Both the position numbers and the translations under genes were made by a program. The notes below the pieces were generated by a model. That model saw only the letters and a list, made by a program, of their open reading frames with translations. It did no database searches and was not told the origin of the DNA. A stretch of 64,000 bases of DNA from positions 30,814,001-30,878,000 of the forward strand of contig CM060733.1 of the NCBI GenBank assembly GCA_030704615.1, in the 5' to 3' direction. This DNA is from Takakia lepidozioides. Lineage: Eukaryota; Streptophyta; Takakiopsida; Takakiales; Takakiaceae. The stretch's first letter is position 1. Every line of letters starts with the position of its first letter. Positions 51,401-63,400 of the stretch are shown here, piece after piece.

Positions 51401-54400
51401 TTCTTCCATTTTGTCCCATAAGCTCTTTGAGCTTTCCACGGATGCTATAAAGTACCATTTCATTTCATGTCATTTCTTCCATTACGAGGATCAGAAATGC
51501 TTGGCAGCGTACCTGCAAGAGGCTTTCCCTTAGGCATCCCTTGAGCAGTAGCTGCTTTTGGGGTGCTTTTTGGCTTTGGTTGTCCCATAAGCTCTTTGAG
51601 CTTTCTGTAGACGTTATAAAGTACCATTTCGTTTCATTTCTTGTTTTCTATTTCCTTGTTCCATAAGCTCTTTGAGCCTCCCATGAGCATTATAAAGGTT
51701 CTTTCTTCACGTCCTAACCCTCTCTCTGTTCCCCTTTCCTCCACCAACCTTGGGAATGCAAGGCGTTTTGTCTCCAGGTAGTCATTGAGACCCTTATTGA
51801 CAAGATCGAGCTGCTGATTATTTTCGAGAAGGGTTTTCAACAATTCTTCATCACTCCCAGCAATCAGAACCTCGGGATTACGCGCAAGCTTCTCCATAAT
51901 TTTGCGCCATGAGCCATCAACAGACTGGAAGCGGTGGCCCTCCACTGGCATTTGCATCATGATGTCCTCTGATGTGAATATGGGCTCCAAGTACATCCAT
52001 GACTGCTGACACTTGAGCCACTCATCCAACACCTACCATTCCAGTCAATGTAGCAACTACAAGGATCACCCCAAATTTCTCAAGCATCATGTGCAAATCA
52101 AGTGCCAATTTGAACTCTCTTTCAGGAAATTAAAACTGAAGAACACTTCTTCTATTATTGCCCTCTATATTGTGAGATCTGTGGGATTCCACTGTCTATT
52201 CCACGGAACTCAATCTCTCACTGAAGTCTTCCTGAGGATCAGAATGTTGGAAAATCACTGGCGTATGGTCGGGCTAGGGATTGAACCTAGGACCTCCCCC
52301 ATTCCGGTGGGGTGCTCTACCACTGAGCTACCCGTCCCTTTCTGTTCTCAGTGCCGTGCAAGGGCTATAGCCTTGACACCTCCAACACTCTCCCTCAAGG
52401 CATAGCCCTTATAGCTGATGCCCACCCATTCTGACCACCGCCCCAACCTTGGCTCTGATACCATGTTGGAAAACCACTGGCGTATGGTCAGGCTAGGGAT
52501 TGAACCTAGGACCTCCCCCATTGCAAGCTCTCCCTTGATTTGCTGGTACAATGCTCTTGAAATAGTGGTAAGTTTTGCTGCAAGCTCTCCTTAGTGGAGT
52601 TCAATAATGATAGTGCTCAATAGTCCAGATTATACGCTCCTACAGGGATTAGGCTATAAGCTGCAAGTTCTCCTTTTGCTCTCCTTTTGCTCTCACACCA
52701 CCATGAAATTCAAAAATGACAGTGCTCAATAGTGCAGGTACGCTGGTACAGGGCTCTTAAAATTGTGGTTATAAGCTCCAAGCTCTCCCTTTGCTCTCAC
52801 ACCAGTGTTTTTTAATCTGCCAAAAAATCGCCGGATTTAGACCTGGAAAATGGGTCAACTAGTTTTATAAAGGAATTGCGAGAGTAAATTTTTTAAAAAA
52901 AATCACCAGAAAGCACCAATGGTCAAATATTAGGAGCCAGATTTACCACTGAGCTACCCGTCCCTTTCTGTTCTCAGAGTGCCGTGCAAGGGCTATAGCC
53001 TTGACACCTCCAACACAGAAATGCTTGGCAGCTTACCTGCACGAGGCCTTGACCCTTAGACAATCCCTTGAGCAGTACTTGCTTTTGGGCTGTTTTCTGG
53101 CTCTGGTTTTGCTTCCTCTCTCATGTTTTTCCCATTTTGTCCCATAAGCTCTTTGAGCTTTCTGCGGATGTTAAGTACCATCTCATTTCATCTCATTTCA
53201 ATTTCTCTCTCATGTTTTTTTCCATTTTGTCCCATAAGCTCTATGAGATGTACCATTTCATTTCATTTCTCTTACAGCTGCGACTATGCCTTCTAGCGAG
53301 GTCAGGAAGGCTAAGACTTATCTTGATGATGAAGCTGTTGGAGGTGTCAAGGCTATAGCCCTTGCACGGCACTCTGAGAACAGAACGGGACGGGTAGCTC
53401 AGTGGTAGAGCACCCCACCGGAATGGGGGAGGTCCTAGGTTCAATCCCTAGCCCGACCACACGCCAGTGGTTTTCCAACATGGTATCAGAGCCAAGGTTT
53501 GGGCGGTGGCCAGAATGGGTGGGCATTACCATAACGGCTATGCCTTGAGGGGGAGTGTTGGAGGTGTCAAGGCTATAGCCCTTGCACGGCACTCTGAGAA
53601 CAGAACGGGACGGGTAGCTCAGTGGTAGAGCACCCCACCAGAATGGGGGAGGTCCTAGGTTCAATCCCTAGCCCGACCACACACCAGTGGTTTTCCAACA
53701 GAAGCTGCCACTACCAGTGTAAGCGTTTAAAGAGGGTCCCCACAGACCACCTCTCCACTGCTCTATCCAGACTCCATCCATAGCCACAAACATCTAGATA
53801 CAAGCACTCTGAAAATGTTACAGAGATGGGTACCGTCCCTAATGGAGAATCAGCTTCAATTAAGCTTTAATCAGGCCAACTGCTTGAGCAAGCTGATTGA
53901 AGCTTTGAAGCTTCAAGCAAGCTTTTATCAAGCTATAATGGGGAACCAGATCAGGTTGTGCTTAGAAAGTGAGATCGTTTGTGGGCCTTGATATAGGCTG
54001 CCTCATTACAGAAGAATACAGCATGCTCCATTGCAACAAATGGTCTACCATACAGCATGCAACAAGTAACCCTGGAGCCAAGTTGAATTCGGGAAGCAAT
54101 AGCTTTATGCACTCTTTAAAGCTCTAAGCTAGAGGACATATGTGGAATACCCAATAAACACAGCAACAAGACTGTCAACCACAATAATATTTCCAAAAGA
54201 AATATATATAGTCAGGTGTTGACAGCTAGAGGGTTAGCGTACCTCTTGAACCAAGTTGAGCTTGCCAAGCCACAGCTTGACCCGATCTTCAAATGGCCCA
54301 ATGTAGGGTGATGTTGCCAAAGACTGTGTTTTCACCAGATGCTCCTCCAGCATTTGCTGTAGGTCATCCACCCCACGCAGAATCGATGTGCCTGTTGCGT

Positions 54401-57400
54401 GCCACAGGGCATACTCAAATTGGACACCATTCCACGCTGCTTGCATTTTATCAAGATTTTGCTCAACACCGTACTCTTTGCTTGAGAATTCACTAACCTG
54501 TTAGCAAGGCAACCTCCATCAGGTTTGTCATTACAAGGGCTGTGTTCCATAGGTCTAAGTGCCTAATGCTGTAGCAAATCTCCGGCACACAATAGCATAC
54601 ACCGGACATCTATGCATGCTCAGGATTGAGGGTGATTGAAAACCGGAACATGAAACTACTTCCTAACACAGAAAAGATAGTGCACACATCAAACTGAACC
54701 TCACTTCTAGTAGATTCTGACATGAGAGATACAAGTGTTTTCTGTATTCAATGAGCAAGAGGAGTTTCAAAGACATTACATCATATGACATTGATTTTCA
54801 AAGACAGTACATCATATGACTTTGATTTCTAAAGAAACAAGCCCATCCCATCACACTCACATTGTTGATGTGATCCTAGCATGATGGGAGCACCCCACGT
54901 CTCTCCAAGATCTAGACAAGACCGCCTGAACAGAAAAGCCCTCAGAACTAAAGACCTTTCTGCACCTAGCACATGAAAATTTCCCAAACCAATGGCACGT
55001 TAAATGCCAGGCAGGGTGATGCCCCTCAAAGTTTCAGAATGCTTCCAAGTGTACGATTTCTCAAGCACCATGTCAGAACCGGGTGAGAGGTAAGTAATTG
55101 GGCCTGATTGTGGAGTATCAAAAAGATCAAAGGCCTCTTCTCTGCACACTGGTCCCTCACATCCCCACAAGCAATGCTTCAAGGATGTCTCATGTGTGAC
55201 AGTGCAGACTTGAGAGGCAGTGGGGGTGCAATATAGGGTTTAGGTTTTCAGGTGGAGAACTTCAGATTCATGCTGTTGTGCTGCCTCCCCACATCAAAGG
55301 AGGTTCTTACCTCATCAAGGATAGCAATGTATTTCGGTAGCTCCAGCTTCAGAGCAGCATTCACAGTAAAGCTCTCTGTTGCCCGCACTTCAAACCCAAG
55401 CTTCTCACTCAGCATCTTGTAATGGCGATCGCGCATACCCGGATTGCGAAGCGCTGCAATCATTGGGCAATTTACCTGGAAAAAGAGCAGCATAAATGAA
55501 CAGCATCTCACAAGAATCCAATATTTGAAATCACAGACTACTGAGCATATAACAAGAAAGACTTCCACCAGACACGCAGAGAAAACGAAGAATTATGTTG
55601 CCTGATAAAAGGACCCCCCCAAAATAGATATAGGCTGACAGAGATGCCCAAAAGTTATGTTCAAGCAGTATCAAATCTGATAGGAAACAGATCTGAAAGC
55701 TGAAATTCTTGGAAACCTAATGGCACTTGGTCCCTCCTTCATAGGTTACCTGGAAGACCTCAATTCGCTTCTTCAAGATTTCTGCTACTATCTTGGCTGG
55801 GCCGGTCAGCAGTTTCGCACATCTGGCAGATGACCGAAACCACATGTCAACATTGTCTAACACAGTTTCTGCAACGAGTAGATTGAAGGGCCCGTCCATC
55901 CACTGTGGCAACACCCTTAGGAAGTCCCCAGCAGTATGCCAGACCAAACTGTAGTTCTCAAACTCACTTTGAAGGTTATCAACTTCCGGGAACTCCGATA
56001 TCATTGCGTCAAAGATCTGAACCAAGATCCAACACACACCTTTTTCATTGGAAAAATGTACTTTTGGGAGATGGATTAGGTGAGGAGGAGAGGGAGCGGG
56101 GGAAGGGCATTGGGGTGGGAGCTTACCACTTCTCGAGCATTATATAATTCAGCCCTGTTAACAATGTCTTGCAGCTTCTCTTCAATCTCCCCTAAAATCA
56201 CCACACGTTCCTCCCATGACTCAATTTCACCCAGCTTCATAAACTCATGGCATTCCTCTGTTAAGTTCTTGACATCTATTTTCAGCTGCTTTGTATCACG
56301 CGCGAGTTCATTTGTGAACATAACCTGTCCACCGCCCAGGGAGAAACATAACAGTGTGGTTCAGAGTATGACCCTGATAGATCTCACTTTTTCTGGATCT
56401 CAGTTTTCACAGTCAGTGGGGAGCATAGGCCAAACCCCTTTACTGCGTCTTTGTTGTTGTTCTACTTTGTCTTCTTCGTTCACTTCTTCTTTGACTTCTG
56501 TTCATTTTCCATTCCAGAAAAACACAAGAAAGTTCCTATATTTGAATATACAAACAAACAGATAGAAATAAACAGAAAAGACAAGCCCAGCCAGGAGCAA
56601 GGGTAAAGGAAGACAAGCACCATACCCTCTGCTGGGCAAGTCGGGTCTCTACAGACGACATTGCCAGGCCAATTCTTTGTGGCCAACCAACGGTAATCCA
56701 GTAGCACTCACTGTGCTTGTCAGGTACGTCAAATGACTTGCGATTCAGCATCATCCAGACCTATACCCCTCCACATGAATTCTCTAGCTTACTTATGTCA
56801 CAAGGCCTCTCCATCTTTGGTCTTTACCAGGCAGGCACGTACTGCATCCATCTTAGTTTGGGTTTGAAGATCTTATTTCGAAGTTCCTTTTGTTCCATTA
56901 GGCCCTTTGAGCATCCAGTGGATATAATAACTTTTATTCTTCTTCTCTCTTCCCTCTGTAGTCTGCCAATTGAGAGGCCCTCTTAGAAACCATTAAACTC
57001 TGAATCTGGGGTTAATACTGGCAGCAATTTATACTAAGTCAAGAGCTACAAGCAAACCTGGAAGAAAAGAACCCACTTTCAGACATCCCATTACTGGAGT
57101 AAAGCCCTAAGTACTGGCTAACCAATGTGGCCCGCTTTCTGCTCTCGTCCCTTTTAGTCTTTCCTGCTTAGCCCAAACCCGCAAGCAGAGCTTATGCCCA
57201 CAGGACTACAGCAAGCAAAACCTCATGAGTACTTGCTCACTCGCTTTGTTCATAATACTACGACACTCCTAGGGAGACTGGTTGCGTACTTAGTTCATCC
57301 ACAACTCCCTCTCTCTCCCTCCAGATGTATCTCCCCACCTCCCTCCCTAAAAGCTTGGCAGAAAGGGTGCCCACATTTTCAGTATTCTTGACTTGGCCCC

Positions 57401-60400
57401 AAAGCGATTTAATTGGGTCTTTGGCATCCATATGGTAGTCGCGCATCTTAGCTAGCTGCTCAGCATTGTCCATCGGACTGCAAACAGCAACAAAATTGGA
57501 CAAATGTACTGTCAGCAGAGTTGACCACCGTACCAGCGGCTCAACAAGTGAACGCAGCTACTTACAAGTCTCTCCTGCACACCACTCAATCCCCATAACC
57601 AGTCCTCACCATTACAGAGACGCTAAGCAAGTTAAGATAACTTTCATACCCTGGTGCATTAAAACCACACAAAAGGATGTGGAGATCCAATACCAGCCTT
57701 TTCCATTTTCCCTTGTTCCCCCATTTATTTTCCCTGTCTATTCATCAAAAGGAAACAAAACCAGAGAGGATTACCCTAGCAGCACTGCTTCAATCTCCTG
57801 ATACTGTTTCTGAATAGCTTCATTTTTCTCAGTTGTTATATCCATGATTTGGGTCAACAGACTCAATGCGAGGCCCTTTGATTTCAAGGAGAGATCCTCG
57901 CGAACTATCTCGCAATTGACGACAAACATCTCATATCTGCACTCCCCGTGAGACTGGACCAATGCCGCATCTGCCACCTGCTTGTCAGTTAGCAAAACCA
58001 TGAGTACTCCACATCACCAGAACCCTCTTGGATACTACTAGCAAGTATTACTGAAAAATGGACAGATGACAAAACAGATAGCAAACTAAACACTCGATTG
58101 AGAACTTCCAACCTCGATATAGTGAGTGATCTTTGCTTCATACTCCTCCACTGAGTGATTTTCTTTTCTAAATGTCGCCAAAAACTCATCCACAATGAGG
58201 CCTGCCAGGCCATTGAAAATAAAGTAGCTTGTTTCTAGCTCTTTAGGTCTTACAAAGCTTTGTTGCAATATGTCCTGCACCAACACCAATCCCAGCAGGT
58301 TAGTGTGTGCAACTCTCTTTCTTCCCTTCTTTCTCCCATTTCATTTCATTTCATTTCTTCCACTATCTTTTCCTATTTCTTTTTTAACGGGGAAAGACAC
58401 ATAATACCCGAAAAACCAAACACCATAAGCACAATCTTAGCATGCCAAGACATGTAACCTCTGGCAGGGACAGTGGACAAGAGAATCACCAAGAGCAAAC
58501 AGACCACCAGAAATTGGTCAAGTTACCCACTGTCAAGGAAAAAGAAATTCAATCAAACGTTAAAGCCATGAGACACCCACTACTATTGTGCCCGTCAAAA
58601 ACCTGGTAAGGTAATACAAACAAAGCCTAGGGTATGTCTTACAAAATGGTGGACAATCACAAAGGAGAGAGGCTAAACAGACAATGAACAGTCAAAAGGC
58701 GTGATGAATAAGTTCTCAGCCTCTGCACCAGGTGTAGTTTAAAGCATCTTTTGGAGCAGGTAATGAGCACGGAATTGAAACAACATGAAAGTAAAAGTCA
58801 AACCACAACAGGAATGAGAGTAAGTTTTGGACCTTAATGGTTTTTTTTGCAAGCACTACCAGTTTATGATCATCAGTTACGGCTGTCATTGTCTTTGTAC
58901 TGTTCAAATGGAGGATGTCCTCAAGCCTTGACTCAAGATCATCGATGCCGCTCATCATCTCCAGCATTAGATCTAATATCTCTATCACAGCCGCTTCCAC
59001 TTCTTCAAGTAATGGAAGGTACTCAAAATGGTCCACCGACAACATCAATTTGATGACAAACATGGGGGTTTTGGGAGCATCTTCTACTGCCTTAGGCTTT
59101 TCAGGCATAGCTGGGATCTCGTCCTCTGGGAGCCTTGCAGTGAAATAATCCTCCCAAATCTTTTTGTACATGCTGACTGAGTGTAAAACTATGTCCTGCA
59201 GCTGCTCACTCATGGTGAGGGAGAGGCGACGAATGAATGACACAATCTTAGCTCTCGATGCGTCCGGCATTGCTGCCCCATGCGGTATAAGTTCATCAAT
59301 CATACCTACGACATTTGATATCCACCTGTGCACAGTTCACGTGCTTCCAACACTATCAGTTGCTTTCTATTAACTTCCCTGGAATCCAAATCAAATACAA
59401 AAATAAAACATTATTCATTATGACATTCTTGGACACCAAGAGGCTCTAAAACAAGTGGGCACTCACAAGGGAAAGCAGCTACAGAAAAATGTCCGCATGC
59501 TCTGATTCTCAAAAAGAATGGCCACTACAACCTCCTTAAGGAAAGACTGCAAACCACTACCTGGCAACTGCAAAACTATCTATCCCCAGTCCAGTACCTC
59601 ACCAGGGAAAAGCTCAACAAGGAGAAGACAATCATTTATTCCAACATTAACCCCAACTTTGCCAAGGAAGCCCAAGGCACCAAACACCTTCTGGCCCCCT
59701 CGCCAGTGCATCGCGGCTAAGTTGATCCTTGTGGATGAAGGAAGTAAAGTACCAGGAGGCACCACATGGATGTTGTTGTAACTCTGGTGGAAAAAGAAGA
59801 GACATCACACAAAAACTAAAGAAATCCAGCAGGGCTTCAGCATACCAAGTGAACCACCAACAAGCAGACAGACTGGGTGGAGAATGTCAAGGTGTAGTGG
59901 GTTCTCATAGAGTGCAAGTTGTATTTCGTCTTCTCCTTTTCTATAATTGTCATGTCCTGCCCTTTATCCAAGAGAAAGAAGGCAGACCACGGCAAGGAAA
60001 GACAATGTACACGTTTTTGAAGTGGTCTGTAGTCACGCTTATGTAGTTTTCAAGCTCCAGTCGGAAATCAGTTAGTGTCCATGGCCGGGGCTCCGTGTTA
60101 ATGTCCGGGCTAAGCAGCACTGCATCACTTATGTCCATCTCCTTGTTAAACCTTTTCAATGCAAGCAGAAAGGCCTCCTCTGCCACACACAGTTTGCTTG
60201 CAATCTCTTCTCTCAAAGTGAAAAATGTCACATATTCTGCATAGGGCACTGGTGCACACCCTTGGCTGCACAGTAAAAACAGCAATTCAGGTAAAAATTG
60301 AAGTATGGAGAGAGTTTACTGTTCGTAAGCTGTCTCTCGATGTAATAATAAACTAACAGAACAGAAGTAATAATATTTCTTTCTTTCTTTTTTAAGTACC

Positions 60401-60409
60401 ATCCCTGCA

Positions 60410-60442
<33 letters not shown>

Positions 60443-63400
60443 GGTCGATGGCCACAAGGCTACGGCAAACAACGTCTTATGAGTACAATCTCTCTCTCTC
60501 TCTCTCTTTCTCTTAAACTGATGGCGGGAAGCCTAGCTGGCTTTCGGAGGAACAGGGGCTGTGTGGATCATATCTTCACTCTAAGCCAGATTATCCAGGG
60601 AAGGGAATAAGAAGGGAAACCCACTTTTGTCTTTTTCTTGGATGTCAAAAAGGCTTATGACACAGTGTGGAGAGATGGTCTATGGCTCCGACTCTGGTCA
60701 TCTGAGATCAAGGGAAAGATGTGGAGAGTGGTCCATAACTTGTATGCTCACACCAAAAGCTGTGTCACTGGTAATGGACAGAAGTCTAACTTCTTTGACA
60801 CAGACCATGGTGTAGCTCAAGGATGTACCCTCTCCCCTCTGCTCTTCAATGTTTTCATCAATCAACTCCTCGAGGATGTGGAAAGTGAGGGATTTGGGTT
60901 AAGGGTGGGTGATGCCACAGCCCTTACGTTTGTGGATGACTTCACAGGCATAGGGGAGACTCCTTCCAATCTCCAGGAGTTAATTGATTGCGCGAAGAGA
61001 TACTTTGACCTTTGGGGGCTAGAGGCTAACCTCAGTAAATGCGCAGTGGTGGCATTCAACAACCGAGGGGAGGGAGGAGGTGATCTCAAGTGGCAGTGGG
61101 GAAGCCAAGAGATTCTGGTCCTCCCTTCCTACACATACCTTGGCGTTGAGTTTTCCTCCAACTGTCATATTTAAAAAAGTCGTTCAATCTGGCAAGTGCA
61201 AAGTGCTGGATCTCACTAAATTTTTCCACTGCAGAGGGATCAACTCTGAAGTCCAAAAAACCATGCTTTGCCGCGTTATTAGGCCTGCCTTGGAGTACGC
61301 ATCTGCAGTATGGGTTGGTAACTCCAACCAGGCTAAGTCGCTAGAATCCATTCAAGTGGGGGTGCTCAAGGAGTGCATGTCAGCATGCTCCAAAACAGCC
61401 AACATGGCTGTTTGGGGTGAGTTTGGCATCTCTTCCTTAAGCTCCCGACGAGATGAATTCACGGTCAGGTCAGCTGCAACATATGTCTAATATCAGATAT
61501 CCTAAGTTAATCGACTCAATATATTGGAAGCAGGATCACCCTGTCAAACAGGTCAAGTCCTGGCGGAAGAGAGTAGAAGATATTATCAAGGATATAAATC
61601 TAAGCTGATGAAAATGGAGAGGCCATCATGGATGACCTCAAGGGTTTACCCACCCTCGGCACTAGACGGAAATGTAAACTCAGGGCGGGAAGCCTACCTT
61701 TGAACAGCAAACAGATGCAGAGAGGAAAGAGGGATTGCAATTGCCCATTGTGTGGGCAACCTGAAAACAGTACTCATTTTCTGATTCATTGTCCTGGGTA
61801 CTCTCACAAGAGAGACGCCCTCTTCAAATCCATCAAAGGAAATGTGCATGAACCTCTGTTTACCAACTTTGAAAGTCTCGAGGCTGAGCCAAAGCCCAGG
61901 CCCTTTTGGGGCCTAATTATTGGGCAAACCACACACAGCAGATTGATGCTTGTGTCTAGAGGATATCTGGGAAACTTGGATTAATTGTCTGTTCCAAGGT
62001 AAGTCATACTACCGGCGTCAGCCCCTGACAAAGGTACATTCTATCCCTTTGTGTTCCACTCAAACGGCGCACGGGGTCAATGGCCACAAGGCTACGGCGA
62101 ACAACGAGAGGGGGACAGAGAGAGAGAATGTACTCATAAGATCTCCAAATAAATAGTAAAATCAAGAACTCTGCAATCGGGCTGTTGATGCCCAGTGCCT
62201 CTTGTGAGCACCTTAATGGCAGTTGCAGGAAAATAAGTTTATACCTGCAGCTGAGCTGCAGGGATAAGCTAAACCCTGGTGGGTGCGAACCACACAAAAT
62301 GCTCCGGGAGGGTTAGTTTCTCTAGGGGTCAATGGCCATAAGGCAACGTTTGCAGGGAACAGCATGAATCTCTAACTCTCTCTCTTGCTCCCCAAACAGA
62401 CATAACTTTTTATTTTTCCTTTCTTTCTTTCTTTCTTTCTTTCTCGAGCAATAGTTCTTATTCTTGGCTCTGATTTCCTCTCACATTTTCTTCCATTTTG
62501 TCCCATAAGCTCTATGAGCTTTTCACGGACGTTATAAAGCACCATTTCATTTCATTTCACTTCTATCCTTCCTTTCCTTTCTTTCTCAGAGAACCTCTGG
62601 ACATTGAATAATGGTTGCTGTTGGGCTTGAGGGCCCCATTTCTTTCCTTCTTGTATAATTCTTTCTTCTGTCCCATAAGCTTTTTGAGCTTCTCTTGGAC
62701 ATAAATAATTTCCTTTCTTTCTTTCTCTCCCTGGATTTGGACATACCTTACAAGGTCACTGAAAGCAGTATAACAACTACAAACTTATCTGTTTGGACTC
62801 GTACCAACTTCACTATCCCCTTTCCCAAATCTGCTCTGGACATGAGGTCAGTAGCCGCAAGGCGGAGTCCAAGCACTGTGTTTCTCTTTCTCTTCATTTT
62901 CATATCACAAGACCAAGGGAAATACTAGTCCATCTTCCCGTTGTATCTGTTCCTCTGTCTTACTCCCTTCATCCCCCAACAAGCTCGAGAGCAAAGGCAT
63001 ATTTACTCACTGAGGTGACGGGATGGTCTGCTCTACTCCAGGAAAGATCTGCAAACCAAGAAAATGTGAAATCTCCTCTTCATCAGCAACCTGAAACCGG
63101 TAATCCAAAATTGCTTTGTTCACTGCCAAGCGATACACGACTCTCAGCTCGTCCATGAACTCAGTGATCGTTTGTGGGTAGCGCTGGCTTAGACCCAAAC
63201 CAGCACGCACTTCCAGCCGCCTCCTCAGAGCATTGTCCACCAAGTCAGGATTCTCAAATGTAAGGGCTTCCAAATATGAAGAGTATCGCTGCCAGTGATC
63301 ACAGTGACCAGATATGAGACAGTGACAGTGAGAGAAACCCATACACAGGGACGATATCCAGGGAATACCGAGACTTACCATCTGAGATTCCACCTTAGTT

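Larger units (their letters stand above)
52245..53015 (-). mobile_element. TRIM element with tRNA-like LTRs, copy 2 (older, interrupted)
   Basis: In minus orientation: 3' LTR 52245-52387, internal part 52388-52463 (with the reverse complement of the primer site TGGTATCAGAGCC at 52451-52463), and 5' LTR in two pieces, 52464-52522 and 52944-53015. The flanking duplication is CAGAA (52240-52244 and 53016-53020). A 421-base insert (52523-52943) splits the 5' LTR and replaced about 14 bases. The tRNA-like domain of the intact LTR is 52266-52337 (minus). Confidence 0.85.
52125..53275 (+). mobile_element. LINE-A copy interrupted by a TRIM element
   Basis: 52125-52244 encodes [15 protein letters not shown] and following residues of the LINE-A C-terminus on the plus strand. 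The same LINE resumes at 53016 (CAGAAATGCTTGGCAGC) and runs to the hairpin AAGCTCTTTGAGCTT and tail near 53200. A second short LINE-A end follows to 53275. The 771-base gap is the TRIM copy described separately. Joining the flanks and removing one CAGAA restores the continuous LINE sequence seen in other copies. Confidence 0.85.
53336..53700 (+). mobile_element. TRIM (terminal-repeat retrotransposon in miniature) with tRNA-like LTRs, copy 1, structurally complete
   Basis: LTRs are 53336-53480 and 53556-53700, each 145 bp, starting TGTTGGAGG and ending TTCCAACA. They differ at two positions (53420/53640 and 53463/53683). The target duplication GAAGC is perfect (53331-53335, 53701-53705). The primer-binding site TGGTATCAGAGCC (53481-53493), complementary to initiator tRNA-Met and standard for plant Copia elements, abuts the 5' LTR. 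A purine tract TTGAGGGGGAG (53545-53555) abuts the 3' LTR. The interior is 75 bp with no coding capacity, so it must borrow enzymes from an autonomous element. Each LTR holds a tRNA-like cloverleaf (see separate entry). Confidence 0.95.

Noticed and set aside
53388-53459. A functional nuclear tRNA-Ser(GGA) gene
   Set aside because: C at position 33, a mismatched anticodon stem and a short variable region do not fit tRNA-Ser. The sequence sits at the same place in every LTR of a transposon.
60638-61174. An independent gene for a reverse transcriptase nested in the dynein gene
   Set aside because: The frame is short, frameshifted downstream and embedded in a LINE-B copy with its normal 3' end; it is a relic.
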